The translations under genes were made by a program, and so were the position numbers. A stretch of 64,000 nt of DNA from Antedon bifida (Eukaryota > Echinodermata > Crinoidea > Comatulida > Antedonidae), in NCBI GenBank assembly GCA_963402885.1, contig OY727099.1:2420501-2484500 (forward strand), given 5' to 3'. The notes under the pieces were generated by a model. It ran no database searches. It was not told where the DNA came from and saw only the letters and a list, made by a program, of their open reading frames with translations. Positions within the stretch are counted from its first letter, which is position 1. Every line of letters begins with the position of its first letter. Shown piece after piece: positions 12,055 to 24,755 of the stretch.

Positions 12055-13618
12055 GATAATAATAATAATACATATATTTAATTCAATAACATTTGATTGG
12101 GACAACATTATAGCAAGGCTGCAATCCGTATAGGCCTAAATAATTCCAGTTGAAAATTATGTAAAAATTAATGTATTTAATATTGTCTTTTGCACCGATC
12201 ATCACGTAGATTATATGCGGGGTTTCACCGTCAACATTGTCGGATATGGTGAGTATATTCACGACAAAGTGTTTGTGTTTTCAAGTTGACACACTGCGGT
12301 GTAAAAATTCGATATCATTTTTGTTTTATTTAAAGATTGATGATAACTGTCAGTATTAACACCTGAGTCTCGTCTAGTCATTATTTCTTCAGCGGGTGAT
12401 TTGATTTTTCTCCAGTGTATAGTTATGGCACGCCATGTATGCCAAATGTTCCTTTTATAAACATTACTAACTAAACATATTATTTTTGTTTTATTACGTT
12501 GAGTTTATATAAAACAATAAAGACATAATAATTGTTGTTTATACATAACACATTTACATGTTTTACCTGATGCTGCTACATTAGTGACATCTTAGAAGGC
12601 CTAATACATTGATAAACTTAAATTACATAATTATATTCATATAACATTTGTAGTACCATACTTATTATCTGATTTTACTCTCTTGTGAGTTTCAAACTAT
12701 CAAATTAAAGTCAAATAATTAATATAAATCAGTCAACAGATTGAGACGTAACGTAGCGTAATAAATGGCATTTGCAAAAATCTTACGAGCTTATTAAAAT
12801 CTATATTTTGTAAAAGCAATAAAACGAATTTGATTTGTAACATGTGTTATTCTGATTCTACTGGGTGATGTCGAAATCTCTTTGTAATAACGTTTTATTG
12901 TTTTCGTTATTACATGTACCTTGTATGCGTTACCGAACTACAGATAACATCATTAGATTGTCTTACACGACTTCTGATAACCATACGATTGGTGATTGAC
13001 AAGCGAACGTAAGACAATTCCATTATAAATTTATGTTACATCTAATAATAAAATTCGTAGAATTCGGCGTTTTTTATGGCCTAAATAGTAAGTTTTAGTA
13101 TATTATCTTTAGAAATCTGAATTGTAATCATGCAGTTATGATTGACAAGAGAATAAAAACACGATTTCATTATAAAGTTATGGATTTCTAATAATAGAAT
13201 ACATATAATGACGTTGTTTCATTACTTTCATAATATAGGACATATTTCCGTCATACTTTTTTTGCATTTTAAATTCCAAGTAGACCTATATCAAACTGTT
13301 TGTAGATTCCAAAATTTGACAAGCATAATTACATTACAATCCTCTTGAAATTTCTAGAAGTTTTTATCGAACTTTTGAAATCCGAGAAAGTGTTAAAGCA
13401 TTGTATTTGCTTATATCAAAGAAAGAAATTTGTTTGCATCATGGCTTTGAATGGATGGATATCTTTCTTTAAAAATATGTTTTCAAATATATTTTATACT
13501 GACGTCATTTCCATAATTTGTATTGCTAAACATAATGGCGTATCCGATACCGGTACGCCATACTGACGGCAAATAAGCGAACAGATAGGAATAAAAAAAA
13601 ACGTACAAATGTTGTTAT
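12055..13618. other. intergenic, nothing recognised
   Basis: AT-rich. A short hairpin lies at about 13535-13562 (ATGGCGTA against TACGCCAT). No gene is supported. Confidence 0.35.
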
Positions 13619-13864
13619 TTATACATGATTACGATTTTCTTCATCTATATCAAGATAGCATTTCGCAGCCTCCGGCTTTGTTCGAGTTTTTAAAATGCAT
13701 TTCGGATCGAATACCACTCTTTTACGATCAACACATGGATTGCTCATAGAAAGCGAAGTCATATTTGTACTTGATTTCGAGTTGTAATGCAGAAAACGTC
13801 CCAGTTCCGAGTACATGAGGACTAGATATTGGTAAACTGATTTTAAATAAAAGAGTTTATTCAC
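13619..13864 (-). CDS. possible isolated terminal exon, unrecognised
   Basis: An 81-codon minus-strand frame has a less AT-skewed, coding-like composition than its surroundings. It reads as a hydrophilic Ser/Thr-rich C-terminal tail (residues such as SSTNMTSLSMSNPCVDRKRV). A weak acceptor (TTTAAAATCAG, at about 13828-13838) precedes the hydrophilic part. No upstream exon could be found in the window. It could be a real 3' exon, for example a receptor tail, or chance. I do not recognise it. Confidence 0.15.
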   Translation of the reverse strand: MNKLFYLKSVYQYLVLMYSELGRFLHYNSKSSTNMTSLSMSNPCVDRKRVVFDPKCILKTRTKPEAAKCYLDIDEENRNHV

Positions 13865-14100
13865 TTTACTAAAATGTCATAATGTCCGAATTTCAATTAT
13901 CTTCACGAATAGCAATGAGGGTATTGTTCGTTTTTACAAACGTACTAAGTCAGAGAAGTGTGAACTAAATAATATAAAATACAGTAATATTAAATGTCGT
14001 ATATATTATGAAAGTAAATGAAACAACGTCATTATATATATAACATATAAATATGTAAAATATCATTTCCCCCATTATTTTAATAGAAAGGGACGTCTCA

Positions 14101-14264
14101 AATGTCTACACTATCAAACTAGTTTGACAAAAAAAAAGTGTGATGTGCCCAAATATGGTAGTGATTTGCTCATATATGGTAGTGATATGACATCCTCGTG
14201 TCTATATATGGGCACATCAATTTTTGTTGCCACATAAAGTTTGATAGTGTAAACAGAGCTTTAG
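14101..14264 (+). mobile_element. MITE family A, copy 5
   Basis: Intact termini (GTCTACACTATCAAACTAGT and AAGTTTGATAGTGTAAACAG) with the doubled GTGAT(A/T)TG interior. Non-autonomous foldback element. Confidence 0.75.
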
Positions 14265-15196
14265 GTGGATGATAAACACAAAATTAGAGGTTATGATACA
14301 TTATGTGTGAGTCCAAAAAAGGAAATAATAAAGTTGAGAATGTCTCAATATTTCGGTCATTGGGCCTATGCTAACTGTCTTCTGGGGTAAAGTTGAGTAG
14401 ACGAATAATATACCAAAACGTGCATGGAGATATTCTAAACTTACCTTATTTCTTTTTTTTGGAAACACATGGTGTACCGCAAACCTTACTTAATATTAGA
14501 AATGTCTCTTTAAAGAATATGAATTACGATTTGTGGCAATATATTAAAATTAGAGAGAGACAAGAATGTTACACGCACAAACTTTAGCTTACAATTTCAT
14601 TGTTTTAAAGGTGAAGTTGGGAGGGGACGGGGCTAACAATAGGCATTGAATATCATCCAGACATGACAGTGAAATTAGGCATATATATGTATTCCTTTCC
14701 TCGTGCATTTTGAATTGAGTAAGTCATTGACTATGGGCATTTTAGAGTTTAATGTAACATTCGGCAATGTAAACACGTTCATAATTGAAACTAATCTACA
14801 ACTTCGGAAACATAAATCGGAAGAAAATGATATCGATCTGTGCATGTGAAATTATTTAAATATGTAGTATCCCACCAAAAACATGAAACATATGCTTTAA
14901 ATATATGCCATTTGCAGTTTCATCAAGTTTATCACCTCCGTAGAAAAAATAATGTTTTTACTTATACAAAGACTAAATAAGCGGTTAAATTCATCCAAAA
15001 ACCCATTGACTTCCAGTCAATTCAACTATTTTTTGGCTTTAAATTAGTTTTCAGGCAAATAATTTTTTTTCCCGATCCAATTATTGGTCTAAGTGAATAA
15101 TTATTATATAATATTGAAATGGCTTATTCAACAAAAACATTTTTTTTATTTTTTTTTCAGGGGGACAATATATTTAAAAGTTCATAACAACATTTC
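14265..15196. other. intergenic, nothing recognised
   Basis: AT-rich. No gene, RNA gene or known repeat is seen. Confidence 0.4.
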
Positions 15197-15345
15197 TTAA
15201 GCTCTTTCTACACTATCAAACTAGTTTGACAAAAAAGTGGGATGTGCCAAAACAGGGTAGTGATATAACATCATCGTGTCCATATATGGGCACATCACAT
15301 TGGTTTTGTTTTTTTACATAAAGTGTGATAGTGTAGATAGGTTAA
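15197..15345 (+). mobile_element. MITE family A, copy 6, flanked by TTAA
   Basis: The termini GCTCTTTCTACACTATCAAA and GTGTGATAGTGTAGATAGG are bounded on both sides by TTAA (15197-15200 and 15342-15345). This is the cleanest indication of a possible TTAA target duplication, as made by piggyBac-type transposases. Other copies show only partial TTAA or TTTA ends. Confidence 0.75.
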
Positions 15346-15930
15346 GAAGCCCCCAATAGGCTACACAACATGACATTGATGAAAATCCAATCAGGGAACA
15401 TACAGGTGAACATAGTTCAAGAACAATATGTTGAAAACACCAATACTGCATGCCTAAATATTACAGTTTTATTACGAAATACAACTTACTGTTTTTTTCT
15501 TACTTTCTATTTTTGTTTCTAAAATAATTAATAATTAACTCAGCGCAACTCTCAGACAATTATTGACAAAATGTTATTAAAATATATAAATAACCTATAT
15601 AGCTTAAAATCTTAGAAAGATAGCCTTGAGAATTAAAAAAAAAAGTATTGATTTTTTGGTCAAATTTCAAAGAAAAGTGTAGATTATGGTTACTGTATCG
15701 TATTGCTATAACGTAATGTTTGATAGCCGTTGGCGATTAGCAAGGAGAGACATGATAAACGTGATTTGACAAGGAAAGAGGTTGATACAACTGAAACAAG
15801 GTTCAACGATTTACTTTGCATTTGACAGCAGTATATGAATTTTGCGTAAGACAGTTCTCAATAATCCTTCTTCAATCCATTGTAGAAAGACGTAACCATC
15901 ATATACGTCCATAATTATCAGGATTCCTGT
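15346..15930. other. intergenic, nothing recognised
   Basis: No supported gene or repeat before the tandem array that follows. Confidence 0.4.
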
Positions 15931-16905
15931 TGATGACACTTCCCCTTCAACAGCAACCCGTCTTCAAATCCTGCATTATGCTAAAAATGAAACCTCTTTT
16001 CTATGCCAATATTTATGTTTGAAATCCATTTGGAAAATCTTTAAATCTTTTCAACCACCATTCGTCCATATCAGACGTTTTGCTGATGGTACTCATCTCC
16101 TTCCTTTAGAATCTTGTAGCCATCATCATAGTACATGTCCAAGGATTCCTGCGTCCTGCTAAAAATCTCTTTTCTACCAATCTTCAATTTTTCAATTCCT
16201 ATTTAGAAAATCTTCAAAAGAAACAACCACCATCCGTCCATATAAGACGTTTTACTGATGGTATACCTCCGTCCTTTAGAATCGTGTAGCCATAGTACAT
16301 GTCAAAGGATTCATGCATCCACCTTAAGATCTTCTTTCTACCAATCTTGATGTTTCAAATCCATTTGGAAAATCTTTGCAAAGGCAACCACCATTCGTCC
16401 ATATCAGACGTTTTGCTGATGGTATACCTCCGTCCTTTAGAATTTGGTAGCCTCATCATTGTACATGTCCAAGGATTCCTGCGTTTTGCTGAACATCTTC
16501 TTTTACTAATCTTTTAATGTTTTAAATCGTTTGGAAAATCTTAAAAAGAAGCAACCACTGTCTGTCCATATCGGACGTTTTGCTGATGGTTTGCTGATGG
16601 TATACCTCCGTTCTTTAGAATCTTGTAGCCATCATCATTGTACATGTTCAAGGATTCCTGCATCTCGCTAAAATTCCTTTCTACCAATTTTGATGTTTTA
16701 AATCCATTTGGAAAATCTTAAAAAGAAGCAACCACAACCCATTCATATAAGACGTTTTGCTGAGTCCTGCATTTTACTTTCTACCAATCTTGATTGGTTT
16801 CAAATGGAAAATCTTTACTAAAGTCACCACCATCCGTCCATATCAGAAGCTCTGCTGATGGTACTCAGTCATTTAGAATCTTGCCATTTTAACACAGTCC
16901 AAACT
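15931..16905 (+). repeat. degenerate tandem array, unit about 130-160 bp
   Basis: Six to seven units share ACCACCATCCGTCCATATCA, GACGTTTTGCTGATGGTA, CCGTCCTTTAGAATC, GTACATGTCCAAGGATTC and CTACCAATCTT. Later units are shorter and more decayed. The frame at 16299-16517 is a product of the repeat. Confidence 0.75.
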
Positions 16906-17310
16906 AGATTCCTGCCAGTCCAGTAGAAGCTGGATATCTCAATTAAACTTAAACAGGCGGCAGACTAGGCCAATACATTTTGGTACAGACATTTTATAAC
17001 ATACTTAGGCCTATTATTTTAGTACGAATAGGACAATAGAATCACCTGTTAAATTTGAGTGAAAATGTATTTTCCATATCTGCTTTTCTCACAATAACAC
17101 TAAAAGTGTGCGCTTACACAGTTGATATATATTTTTTAGGCAGTGACAATAAACTAAATAAATGTACCGGTATCCCTTAAAAAATCAATAAATAACAATA
17201 CTAAATTGAATATTTCTACGTTCAAAACTTGAATTAAAATTGTTGTAAATTTAGTTTAAATAAAATGAATTATTATATATTGCTAGGCCCTGTTTGTTTG
17301 TTTTTGGTCC
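16906..17310. other. intergenic, nothing recognised
   Basis: AT-rich with no recognised element. Confidence 0.4.
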
Positions 17311-17425
17311 CGTGCAAACGCGACTCTACAGCTCACTATGTCGGTCGGTTAATCGGTCGGTCGGTAAATACTAACTCAAATTTGCGCACGTGACTGCAGC
17401 CATGTATATGGCCTTGTTTACATTT
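17311..17425 (+). repeat. dispersed repeat with (GTCG)n core, copy 2
   Basis: The block has CGCGACTCTACAGCTCACTA, then GTCGGTCGG units, then CACGTGACTGCAGCC and GGCCTTGTTTA. It shows the same flank order as at 9.4 kb and matches the inverted copy at 20.3 kb. Confidence 0.6.
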
Positions 17426-17974
17426 ATGAAACGAATTATGATGATATTCTTGAAAACGCAAATTGAGATAGAACACCCACTATTAATATTCTATTTTTGT
17501 TCTCACTTTTCTAGACCATGGCTTGACTCCAATCATTCAATTAATTGACTATTATCATAGTTTTCAGACAAAGTTAATTCTTTATTTAGCATCTGTTTAG
17601 ATTGTACAAGATCGTTTTCATCGTCCAATTATTGTCAAGTCCGTTTTTAGCATCATTCCCATTCAAGTGTCTGGTATTTTAATAACTATATTATTATTAT
17701 TATTCATAATAATAATACATCGAGTGAACATCTTTTTACAGTCATTGTCAATCATCTCTGTACTCCCGCGGTGTTTGCAGAACATTTCACAATAGGCCTA
17801 GTTGTTGTTATTCATTTAATTTGCATTGTGGGAATTACGTGTCTTTGATTTTAAATGAAAGTTCCGTTGTGTAACCACCCACTGTACATGTACAAGGCAA
17901 TAGATTACCTTGATGTTACGTAGGCCTGCATATTCCGTTGAAACTGACGGACCGGGCGCTATTACACTGTGGTA
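17426..17974. other. intergenic, nothing recognised
   Basis: Only a short self-complementary ATT/AAT tract at about 17690-17718. Confidence 0.4.
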
Positions 17975-18250
17975 CGCAACGTAAAGATGTAAGCGCAACA
18001 CGAGTTGACCAATGATAACTAATCGACAGTACAATCGATTGCTCGTGATTGATCAAATTACTTGGGTTGCACTTCAGTCCTTGCGTGTGCCCTATTAGTG
18101 GGAACCAGGCTTTAAGACGAAACGTAGACGCAACGCAAGCGTGTTGACCAATGACAACCGACAGTTCGAATAATCCATCGCTTGTGATTGGTCGAACCAC
18201 TTATGTTCCACTTCCTTCCTTGCGTTGCTCCTAGTGGGAACCAAGCTTTA
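17975..18250 (-). mobile_element. MITE family D, two tandem copies
   Basis: Two head-to-tail units (about 17975-18114 and 18115-18250) each end in GTGGGAACCA(G/A)GCTTTAA. They share GCGCAAC or GACGCAACGC, GTTGACCAATGA and TTGTGATTGG-type words. Inverted relatives lie at about 39636 and 62745 (GGCTTGGTTC, AGCGTGGTTC). The minus-strand frames across it are not genes. Confidence 0.6.
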
Positions 18251-18810
18251 AGGAGAATGACAATGCATGGGATGATGACATGATGATTATGATGATAGTG
18301 TTAGTGATGGTAATGACAGGAGGCCAGTATAATAATATGATGATGATCTCGCACTTATACGATTAAATTCTGTTTTGCCAGACCATTTTGAGATATGATA
18401 AAAAGATTCGCTGAAATTGTGTCATTGTTTGGACGATTATGACGACTATGATGCCTGTGCAGCGAAACAGTACCATGTTAACTTGATATTGCTGTAAATT
18501 GTTCAGAACTTTAACACAATCAATTAAAAAAAAATACTTTATTCACGATACGATAATTTAGAAAGTGTATCATAAGTGAAATCAAATTTACAAAAGAAAG
18601 CATTTGTATTATTTTTTTTTATTTGAAGATGAATACCATCTCTTTCTTTATTTGTTCATTGATAATGCGCATTTTATACAATGTTATTATTACTTCATCA
18701 AAATGAATCAAGGTTCTATTTATCCAATAATGCAGGGATTATTTCAGATTTAGTTAAATCATGTTTAATTTACATATTATTTTGAAGGAATCATGTCATG
18801 TTTAGTTTAT
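18251..18810. other. intergenic with ATG/ATGATG-rich simple sequence
   Basis: Imperfect GATGAT-type repeats at about 18260-18345, otherwise nothing recognised. Confidence 0.4.
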
Positions 18811-18937
18811 AAAGGTATGTCTACACTATCAACAAGTGTGATATGCCTAAATATGGAGTGATGTTACATTATCATGTCCATATTTGGGCACATCACATTT
18901 TTTGTCACATAAAGTTTGATAGTGTAAACCGAGCTTA
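18811..18937 (+). mobile_element. MITE family A, copy 7 (shortened left arm)
   Basis: The left end GTCTACACTATCAA runs directly into GTGTGATATGCC, so the CTAGTTTGACAAAA part of the arm is missing. The right arm is full (AAGTTTGATAGTGTAAACCG) and ends GAGCTTAA. Confidence 0.7.
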
Positions 18938-20076
18938 AAGTATTTTGGGTAAGCCTATATTTATTATAAATTAAATCCCCGGTAGTGGATAGTGAAAAGT
19001 ATTTAGTTGGGCACGATCATGTTTTCAACTCCTTCCGACAAACGAAAATGACATGTTTAGGCTATTTAATTTATAGTATATTGTGGAATGGTGATCTTGC
19101 CCACTCGTTGGCTTAACGTTAATCTTGTTTATCAATAATATGACTAGTAGTAATGAGGATCATTAACGAATAATCTTGTTTAATCTTCTTAGATATATCT
19201 CCCTTTTATAGTAGATAACTTTTCATTAAATGATTCCGGCCACAATATATTATATTAGTAAATTTTATTGAGTATAGTTACCCCGACAAATCATAGAGGA
19301 ACGGACTTATATTATGCAATGGTCTATCGCAAATTGCGCAGTTTACGGTTGGCCTACTACTCGCGAAGCAAGATTATAATTTTAATCAAAATCTGGCCTG
19401 ATCCAAATCATTGATTGATTAATTTAATCAGACTAAATTAAAAGGGAGGAATTATTTAAAACAAATAGACTCTTCATAAACGGAAACAACAAATTGCATC
19501 ACGGTTGTAGGCCTACACCAAAGGAGATTTTACTTCCCGGGATGAACCGTGCAGTGGTAATTTAAAACGACTATTTCCTTGGCATCGGAAAAGATGGTTC
19601 ACCAGTACCCCAAAAGTCCGGGATAATTGAGCGCTGAACATTCTTTTAATGTTGGTGTCACTCACACTCGATGATCAAACCAGTTTACAAGTGAGAACTG
19701 AACCACTCGGAGCTATGCTGAACGAGTTGTAATAATATACAGTAGGACCTCTAGGGGACACCTTCGGGACCCAATAAAGTACCCTTTAATAGGAGTGTTT
19801 CCTGGGCCGTCATGTTAAAACATTTGCCAGAACGTTTCTTATTGTATAACTTACTAATAGTGTATTTCAGAATAAATACCGGTAATTGAAAAGGAAACAA
19901 TAGTTAAAGACGACGAGATACATGATGACATGCTAAAATGATATAATAATTTATAAAACAAGGATAAATGTTTATTTTAATATGCAAGAGTTTCACAAAC
20001 AACCCTTGGGAAGTATTATTGGATTACGCGGCTGGCATTGGAGCACGTACATGTGACGTTTCATCTGTAGGCCTAC
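18938..20076. other. intergenic, nothing recognised
   Basis: No gene or repeat family is recognised. Confidence 0.4.
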
Positions 20077-20317
20077 TTATGTGACGTCAACTGTGTGTGT
20101 GTCTTCTTGTCTTCGTTGTCTCTTCTTCCGAGGAAGCGTCGTGTCTGCGGTTGTGTCATCCGTGGGCCGTTTACCGTTACCTGGGTGGTGCGTATTTTGT
20201 TTAACCATATTAAGTGTTGATGACGCAGAACTGGTTTTGATTATTCATAACGCCCAAGCACCTACGTAACCTTTTAAAGGGCCCTGGATTGAGGGGATGG
20301 GAGAACTTATAGAAAAC

Positions 20318-20395
20318 AAGGCAGTCGCGTGCTCAAGTTAGTGTTTACCGACCGACCGACCGACATAGTGAGCTGTAGAGTCGCGTTGCAAGCGA
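20318..20395 (-). repeat. dispersed repeat with (GTCG)n core, copy 3 (inverted)
   Basis: Reads CAGTCGCGTGCTCAAG, ACCGACCGACCGACCGACAT, AGTGAGCTGTAGAGTCGCG on the plus strand, which is the reverse complement of the 17.3-kb copy. Confidence 0.6.
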
Positions 20396-21235
20396 CTAAT
20401 AAATGGATAATGTCACCATAAAAGCTCTATAGGTTTATGAGAAATGCTATTTCTAGTAGAGAAATGTAAAATGTAAACTATTTCTAGTAGAGAAATGTAA
20501 AATGTAAACCAATGTGGGTGAACACCTGTCAAGATAGTAGCAATTTACAGGTAGACTTTTGAGAATTAAAGTTGGTGCTTATTCGAAGGGATGCTGTATT
20601 CGAGTTAAGTAGGCTAGGCGTATGCGCGATACAAATGGAAACTTTGACGCAAACCCGTGAGATAATGACGCAATCGAAACGCAACAATGATGCTCTTGCG
20701 TTGATTGAGAGAATGTGGGTTGTTGTAATTACAATTTTAGTTCGATTTTATAAATCCCATGTACTCACAACTATGGATATTTACGGCGGAAACAATCATA
20801 GTTTCCCATAAATTTACATTTACTACACAATAGGGAATTATATATCCAATTTTTGGATTAGACTTTTCTGGGAATTTTTACGGAATTATAATAAAAATGA
20901 TTCATATTGTAATAATAGATCTGGACACCTTACATCGGTCTTCTGTATGACGTCAGAAAAAGTATTTGATTGATCTTTTTAAAGTTTCATTTATTCAAAA
21001 ACACCCCCAAGATGGGAAAGAAAGAAATATATACATAATACATAAAAATGACAAACGTAAACAACAAAAAAGACAATCACAATTTACATAATAAATAAAA
21101 AAAATACATTCAAAACACCTTTGCTAAATTTAAGTTTAAATCTACAAAGAATGAAATTGTAATGTTATTATTGTATAATTGTTCATAATTATGCTAATTT
21201 ATAATATTTAAAATGTAAACAAATTTGGTTAATGG
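20396..21235. other. intergenic with a short direct repeat
   Basis: A ~33-bp tandem duplication (ATTTCTAGTAGAGAAATG plus TAAAATGTAAAC) lies at about 20448-20512. Nothing else is recognised. Confidence 0.45.
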
Positions 21236-21455
21236 CGCGACTGTTGGTATAGACTAATCCAACTCACCGTAAACCTTCACACTGGGATTAGTCTGAATAA
21301 GATCATAATATTTTTGTTAATTTAAAAATATACATTTAAAAGTAAACAAACATAGTATTTTCACCTTGACTGTTGGTTAATACTACACCAGACTAATTCA
21401 AGCCACTTTTCATCGTATAACTTCCGCACTTAGATTAGTCTGAAGAAGAAGATCA
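21236..21455 (+). repeat. direct repeat pair of about 130 bp with AGACTAAT hairpins
   Basis: Two units each begin GACTGTTGGT and contain (C)AGACTAATYC on the left and GGATTAGTCTGAA or TAGATTAGTCTGAAG on the right, so each unit can fold. The units lie about 125 bp apart. Confidence 0.55.
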
Positions 21456-21735
21456 AAATGTTTTTATTAAATTATTAATTATTATAAATCTTCAGTAAAA
21501 CCAACACAAGGTATTTACCCGTAGGAAGTTTTTGAAAACCTTGACTTATGGATGGATGTCCGTTACAAATATTTTATCTAATGCAAATTTTATCAGACGC
21601 GTTAGCAAGTTCACGGATATTTCTGTCAAGAGAGACACAGACACTTACTAATTTAGCCGACAGATACATTTTAACCATAATATTTACCATAACACGTGGA
21701 ATACTCGCGTGTATATGCGCCACACATGTCATAAA

Positions 21736-22115
21736 CCATGAGGGAAAATATTATCTATTTATTTATATATGTATTTATTTTTTATGTTGAAAGTTTGCGA
21801 GGTTTCAATCAATATACTTCGATCGTCCTAAAGAATTTGAGATTGTCCGCAAACCTTATAAATAAACAATATATTTTTGTATTCATGGATAACCTAAATG
21901 TATTGTAATATAGGCGGGGGTTCCGGTAAGGAGGAAAATATTATCTATTTATTCATATATTTATTTTTTATGTTGACAAAAAATTTGCGAAGTTTCGATC
22001 AATATACTTCGATCATCCTCAGGAGTGAGAATTCTAAATTCTTCAAACAATATTTATTTTTTCCGCCATGGATAACCTATACTTCATTATAATAGGCGCA
22101 GGGGTCCCAGTGAGG
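21736..22115 (+). repeat. two tandem units of about 195 bp
   Basis: Shared words in the same order: GGAAAATATTATCTATTTAT, TTTATGTTGA, TTTGCGA(G/A)GTTTC, ATCAATATACTTCGATC, CATGGATAACCTA, and ATAGGCG then GGGGTYCC. The second unit ends near 22115. Confidence 0.65.
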
Positions 22116-22439
22116 AGGGAGGGCAGCCGGCGGAGTCTGTCTCTGACAGAAAAGTTTACTAGTTTAAAAATAATTTCCTTTATAACGTGTAGACTATTGT
22201 TGTCTATTTGGCTTTATAGCGTACAATTTCAATCAGCTCATTTTTCATAATTCGTTTGCATGAATTCACTCACTTATCAAATCATCGCAACTATCATTTC
22301 TATCAAACCACCGTCCCAACTGACGTTTATAATATTCATTTACGGCGTTCTGAATGAAAGAAAAAGAAAAGCATTAGTAGGCAGGGAATTTTAAACGGGG
22401 AACGCTGCAAAAAATATATTTATATTAATCATCATGTAG

Positions 22440-22885
22440 ATACTATTGTTAGTAAGGGTAACTCGGTATTTTTTTCATTTTTCACTGCAAAACCTTGGAT
22501 AGCAAAACTAAATTTCATCTGTACATTTTCTTAGTTAGACCTTCTTTCGATTATTGTAGCACTATTTTTAATTCACTAAATGTTTAACCATCAGTTGTCA
22601 TTTGCTTGTTGCCTTTTCCCTCTAAATACCGATCATTCGTTTACCTTTAATTTTAACCTTTTTTTGTAACCAATTTTTGCCATTTTGCCATGTTTTTTTG
22701 TGCCCGTTGTTTTTCGTCTTCTTGTTGTTCTTGTCGTTTCTGTGTTGTTTAAAAAAATCTATATATATATATATACAAATAATATTGTATCTTTTAAGGC
22801 ATCCTGTTATAGGCCTTTGGCTGTTGGATGTGAATTAAAGTGAATGATCTTTCAAAAATAGATAAAAAAAAAAAAAAAAAAAAAA
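22440..22885 (+). mobile_element. LINE 3' remnant with poly(A) tail
   Basis: A decayed frame near 22530-22575 reads LVRPSFDYCSTIFNSL, which resembles the C-terminal end of LINE reverse transcriptases (the R-P-x-x-x-Y-C-S-x-x-W/F-N pattern). About 300 bp of non-coding sequence follow, ending in a run of 22 A at 22864-22885. The upstream part is truncated or unreadable. The LINE clade cannot be told. Confidence 0.4.
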
Positions 22886-23870
22886 TTCCATTCAAACGGG
22901 AACGCTACCCAGGCCTCTTTAAACATCTTAATTTCATTTTCATTTCAGTGGCATGTTCGTTATGGGGTAAAATTGCGTTGAAAAAAACACAAGACACATG
23001 TTGGAGCACAATATAGGTATGGACATTTATTGAATATTCTGTATATTAAATCATATACCAGTTATTGCACACAAATATGCTACTCTTCTGGACGTTGATG
23101 GCAGTATCTGGAAAATTGTTACACAACAAACAATTCTCTGTACCAAGATAAAAATCAAATTAATAAAATAAATTAATTATCTTAAATTAAAAGGACAGGT
23201 TATTCAAACATATTTTAGATCAATATCAAACTTTTAAACAATGTTAATGCACTTAAATCTGTAAATGTTTTCAATGATATTAAAAATATTATAAAATTAT
23301 AAATAACAAAATTTATATTGAAAAAATATTTTAGATAAATAACAGATTACAGTATAAAAATACTACACATAAGTTTAAAATTGCAAGCAACGTCCAAAAT
23401 ATTAAAGAAAAGAAAATTAATGTTTAAATAATAAATATCTATGATATCAATGTAATCGTTTCTAAATTAATTAAGTCATTATCAAATCAAATGTAACAAG
23501 TAACAAAATTGTAAAAACTTTTAAAAAACTGCAAAACTGTACAATAGCAAACAGTATCTCACTTTGAAACTGAAGACCATTCTTCACAATCCTATTAATG
23601 AATGCAATAATTTCTATTTTTTGGGGGAAAAAAATACCACCCCATTTTACCTTTAATACATGAATTTGTTAAGTACTTTTGTATCCATTTCACTTATTGC
23701 TAGATTTAAACGAAGACCATAGAAGCAGTGGCAGATCCAGGAATTGTACAGGGGTATGTAGCTCTATCAATAAATTATTTTTTTTTTTTGGATGTGTAAA
23801 GATGATAAAATAATAACATATGTACTGTCTCTATTCTGAAACATTAAAAGAAAATGGTGTGAATTATATC
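22886..23870. other. intergenic, nothing recognised
   Basis: AT-rich with no gene seen. Confidence 0.4.
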
Positions 23871-24441
23871 TTATACCTAAAGATGGGATTATACTAGAAG
23901 ATGGGATTGTACCTGAAGATGGGCTTATACCAGAAGATGGGCTTATATCAGAAGATGGGATTGTACCTCAAGATGGGATTGTACCTGAAGATGGGCTTAT
24001 ACCAGAAGATGGGCTTATATCAGAAGATGGGATTTTACCTGAAGATGGGCTTATACCAGAAGATGGTCTTATACCAGAAGATGGGATTATACCAGAAGAT
24101 GGGATTGTACCTGAAGATGGGCTTATACCAGAAGATGGGCTTATACCTAAAGATGGGTTTATACCAGAAGATGGGCTTATACCAGAAGATGGGATTATAC
24201 CAGAAGATGGGATTTGTACCTGAAGATGGGCTTATATCATAAGATGGGATTATACCAGAAGATGGGATTGTACCTGAAGATGGGATTATACCAGAAGATG
24301 GGCTTATACCTAAAGATGGGTTTATACCAGAAGATGGGATTGTACATGAAGATGGGCCTATACCAGAAGATGGGCTTATACCTAAAGATGGGTTTATACC
24401 AGAAGATGGGATTTTACCTGAAGATGGGCTTATACCAGAAG
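23871..24441 (+). repeat. 18-bp minisatellite, about 31 units
   Basis: Consensus unit GAAGATGGGCTTATACCA, with variation at a few sites (CTT/ATT, ATA/GTA, CCA/CCT, GAA/AAA). The period is a multiple of three, so long frames appear in more than one phase (M-G-L-Y-Q-K; E-D-G-L-I-P). A one-base insertion near 24207 and a TAA near 24238 break them. No splice or promoter context is seen. Confidence 0.9.
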
Positions 24442-24755
24442 TCCAATAAAGTTATTATAATAAATAGTTTTATTAACAAAGTCTATAAAACAAATTTATA
24501 AAAATATTATTTCTTAACCTATTCTAAGAAAAATTTATAAATAAAATCATATAAAATTTAATATAAAATATAAAGCAAAATCTAATGACATAAATGTAAA
24601 TATTTAAATGTTTAGAAAGAATACCGCTGCAAAGATTATCTTTTAAAAATACAGATTGTCTTAAAAAGGGAGTAATAATTTGATATATGTTGCACATGGA
24701 TAGAAAAACTACTTTGAAGTAGCTTTGTGGCAAAGAGAAACGTAATTACGTAGCC
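24442..24755. other. intergenic 3' of the SLC45A3-like gene
   Basis: It holds no gene. A minus-strand AATAAA at 24469-24474 is one candidate poly(A) signal for the transporter gene, which would give a 3' UTR of about 0.5 kb. Confidence 0.3.

Noticed and set aside
17816-18200. Minus-strand frames at 18 kb
   Set aside because: They run through two tandem MITE family D units.
23871-24441. CRISPR-like array
   Set aside because: Units are directly adjacent without unique spacers, and the genome is eukaryotic.
23901-24501. Two frames of M-G-L-Y-Q-K repeats
   Set aside because: Produced by an 18-bp minisatellite with a period divisible by three; no gene context.
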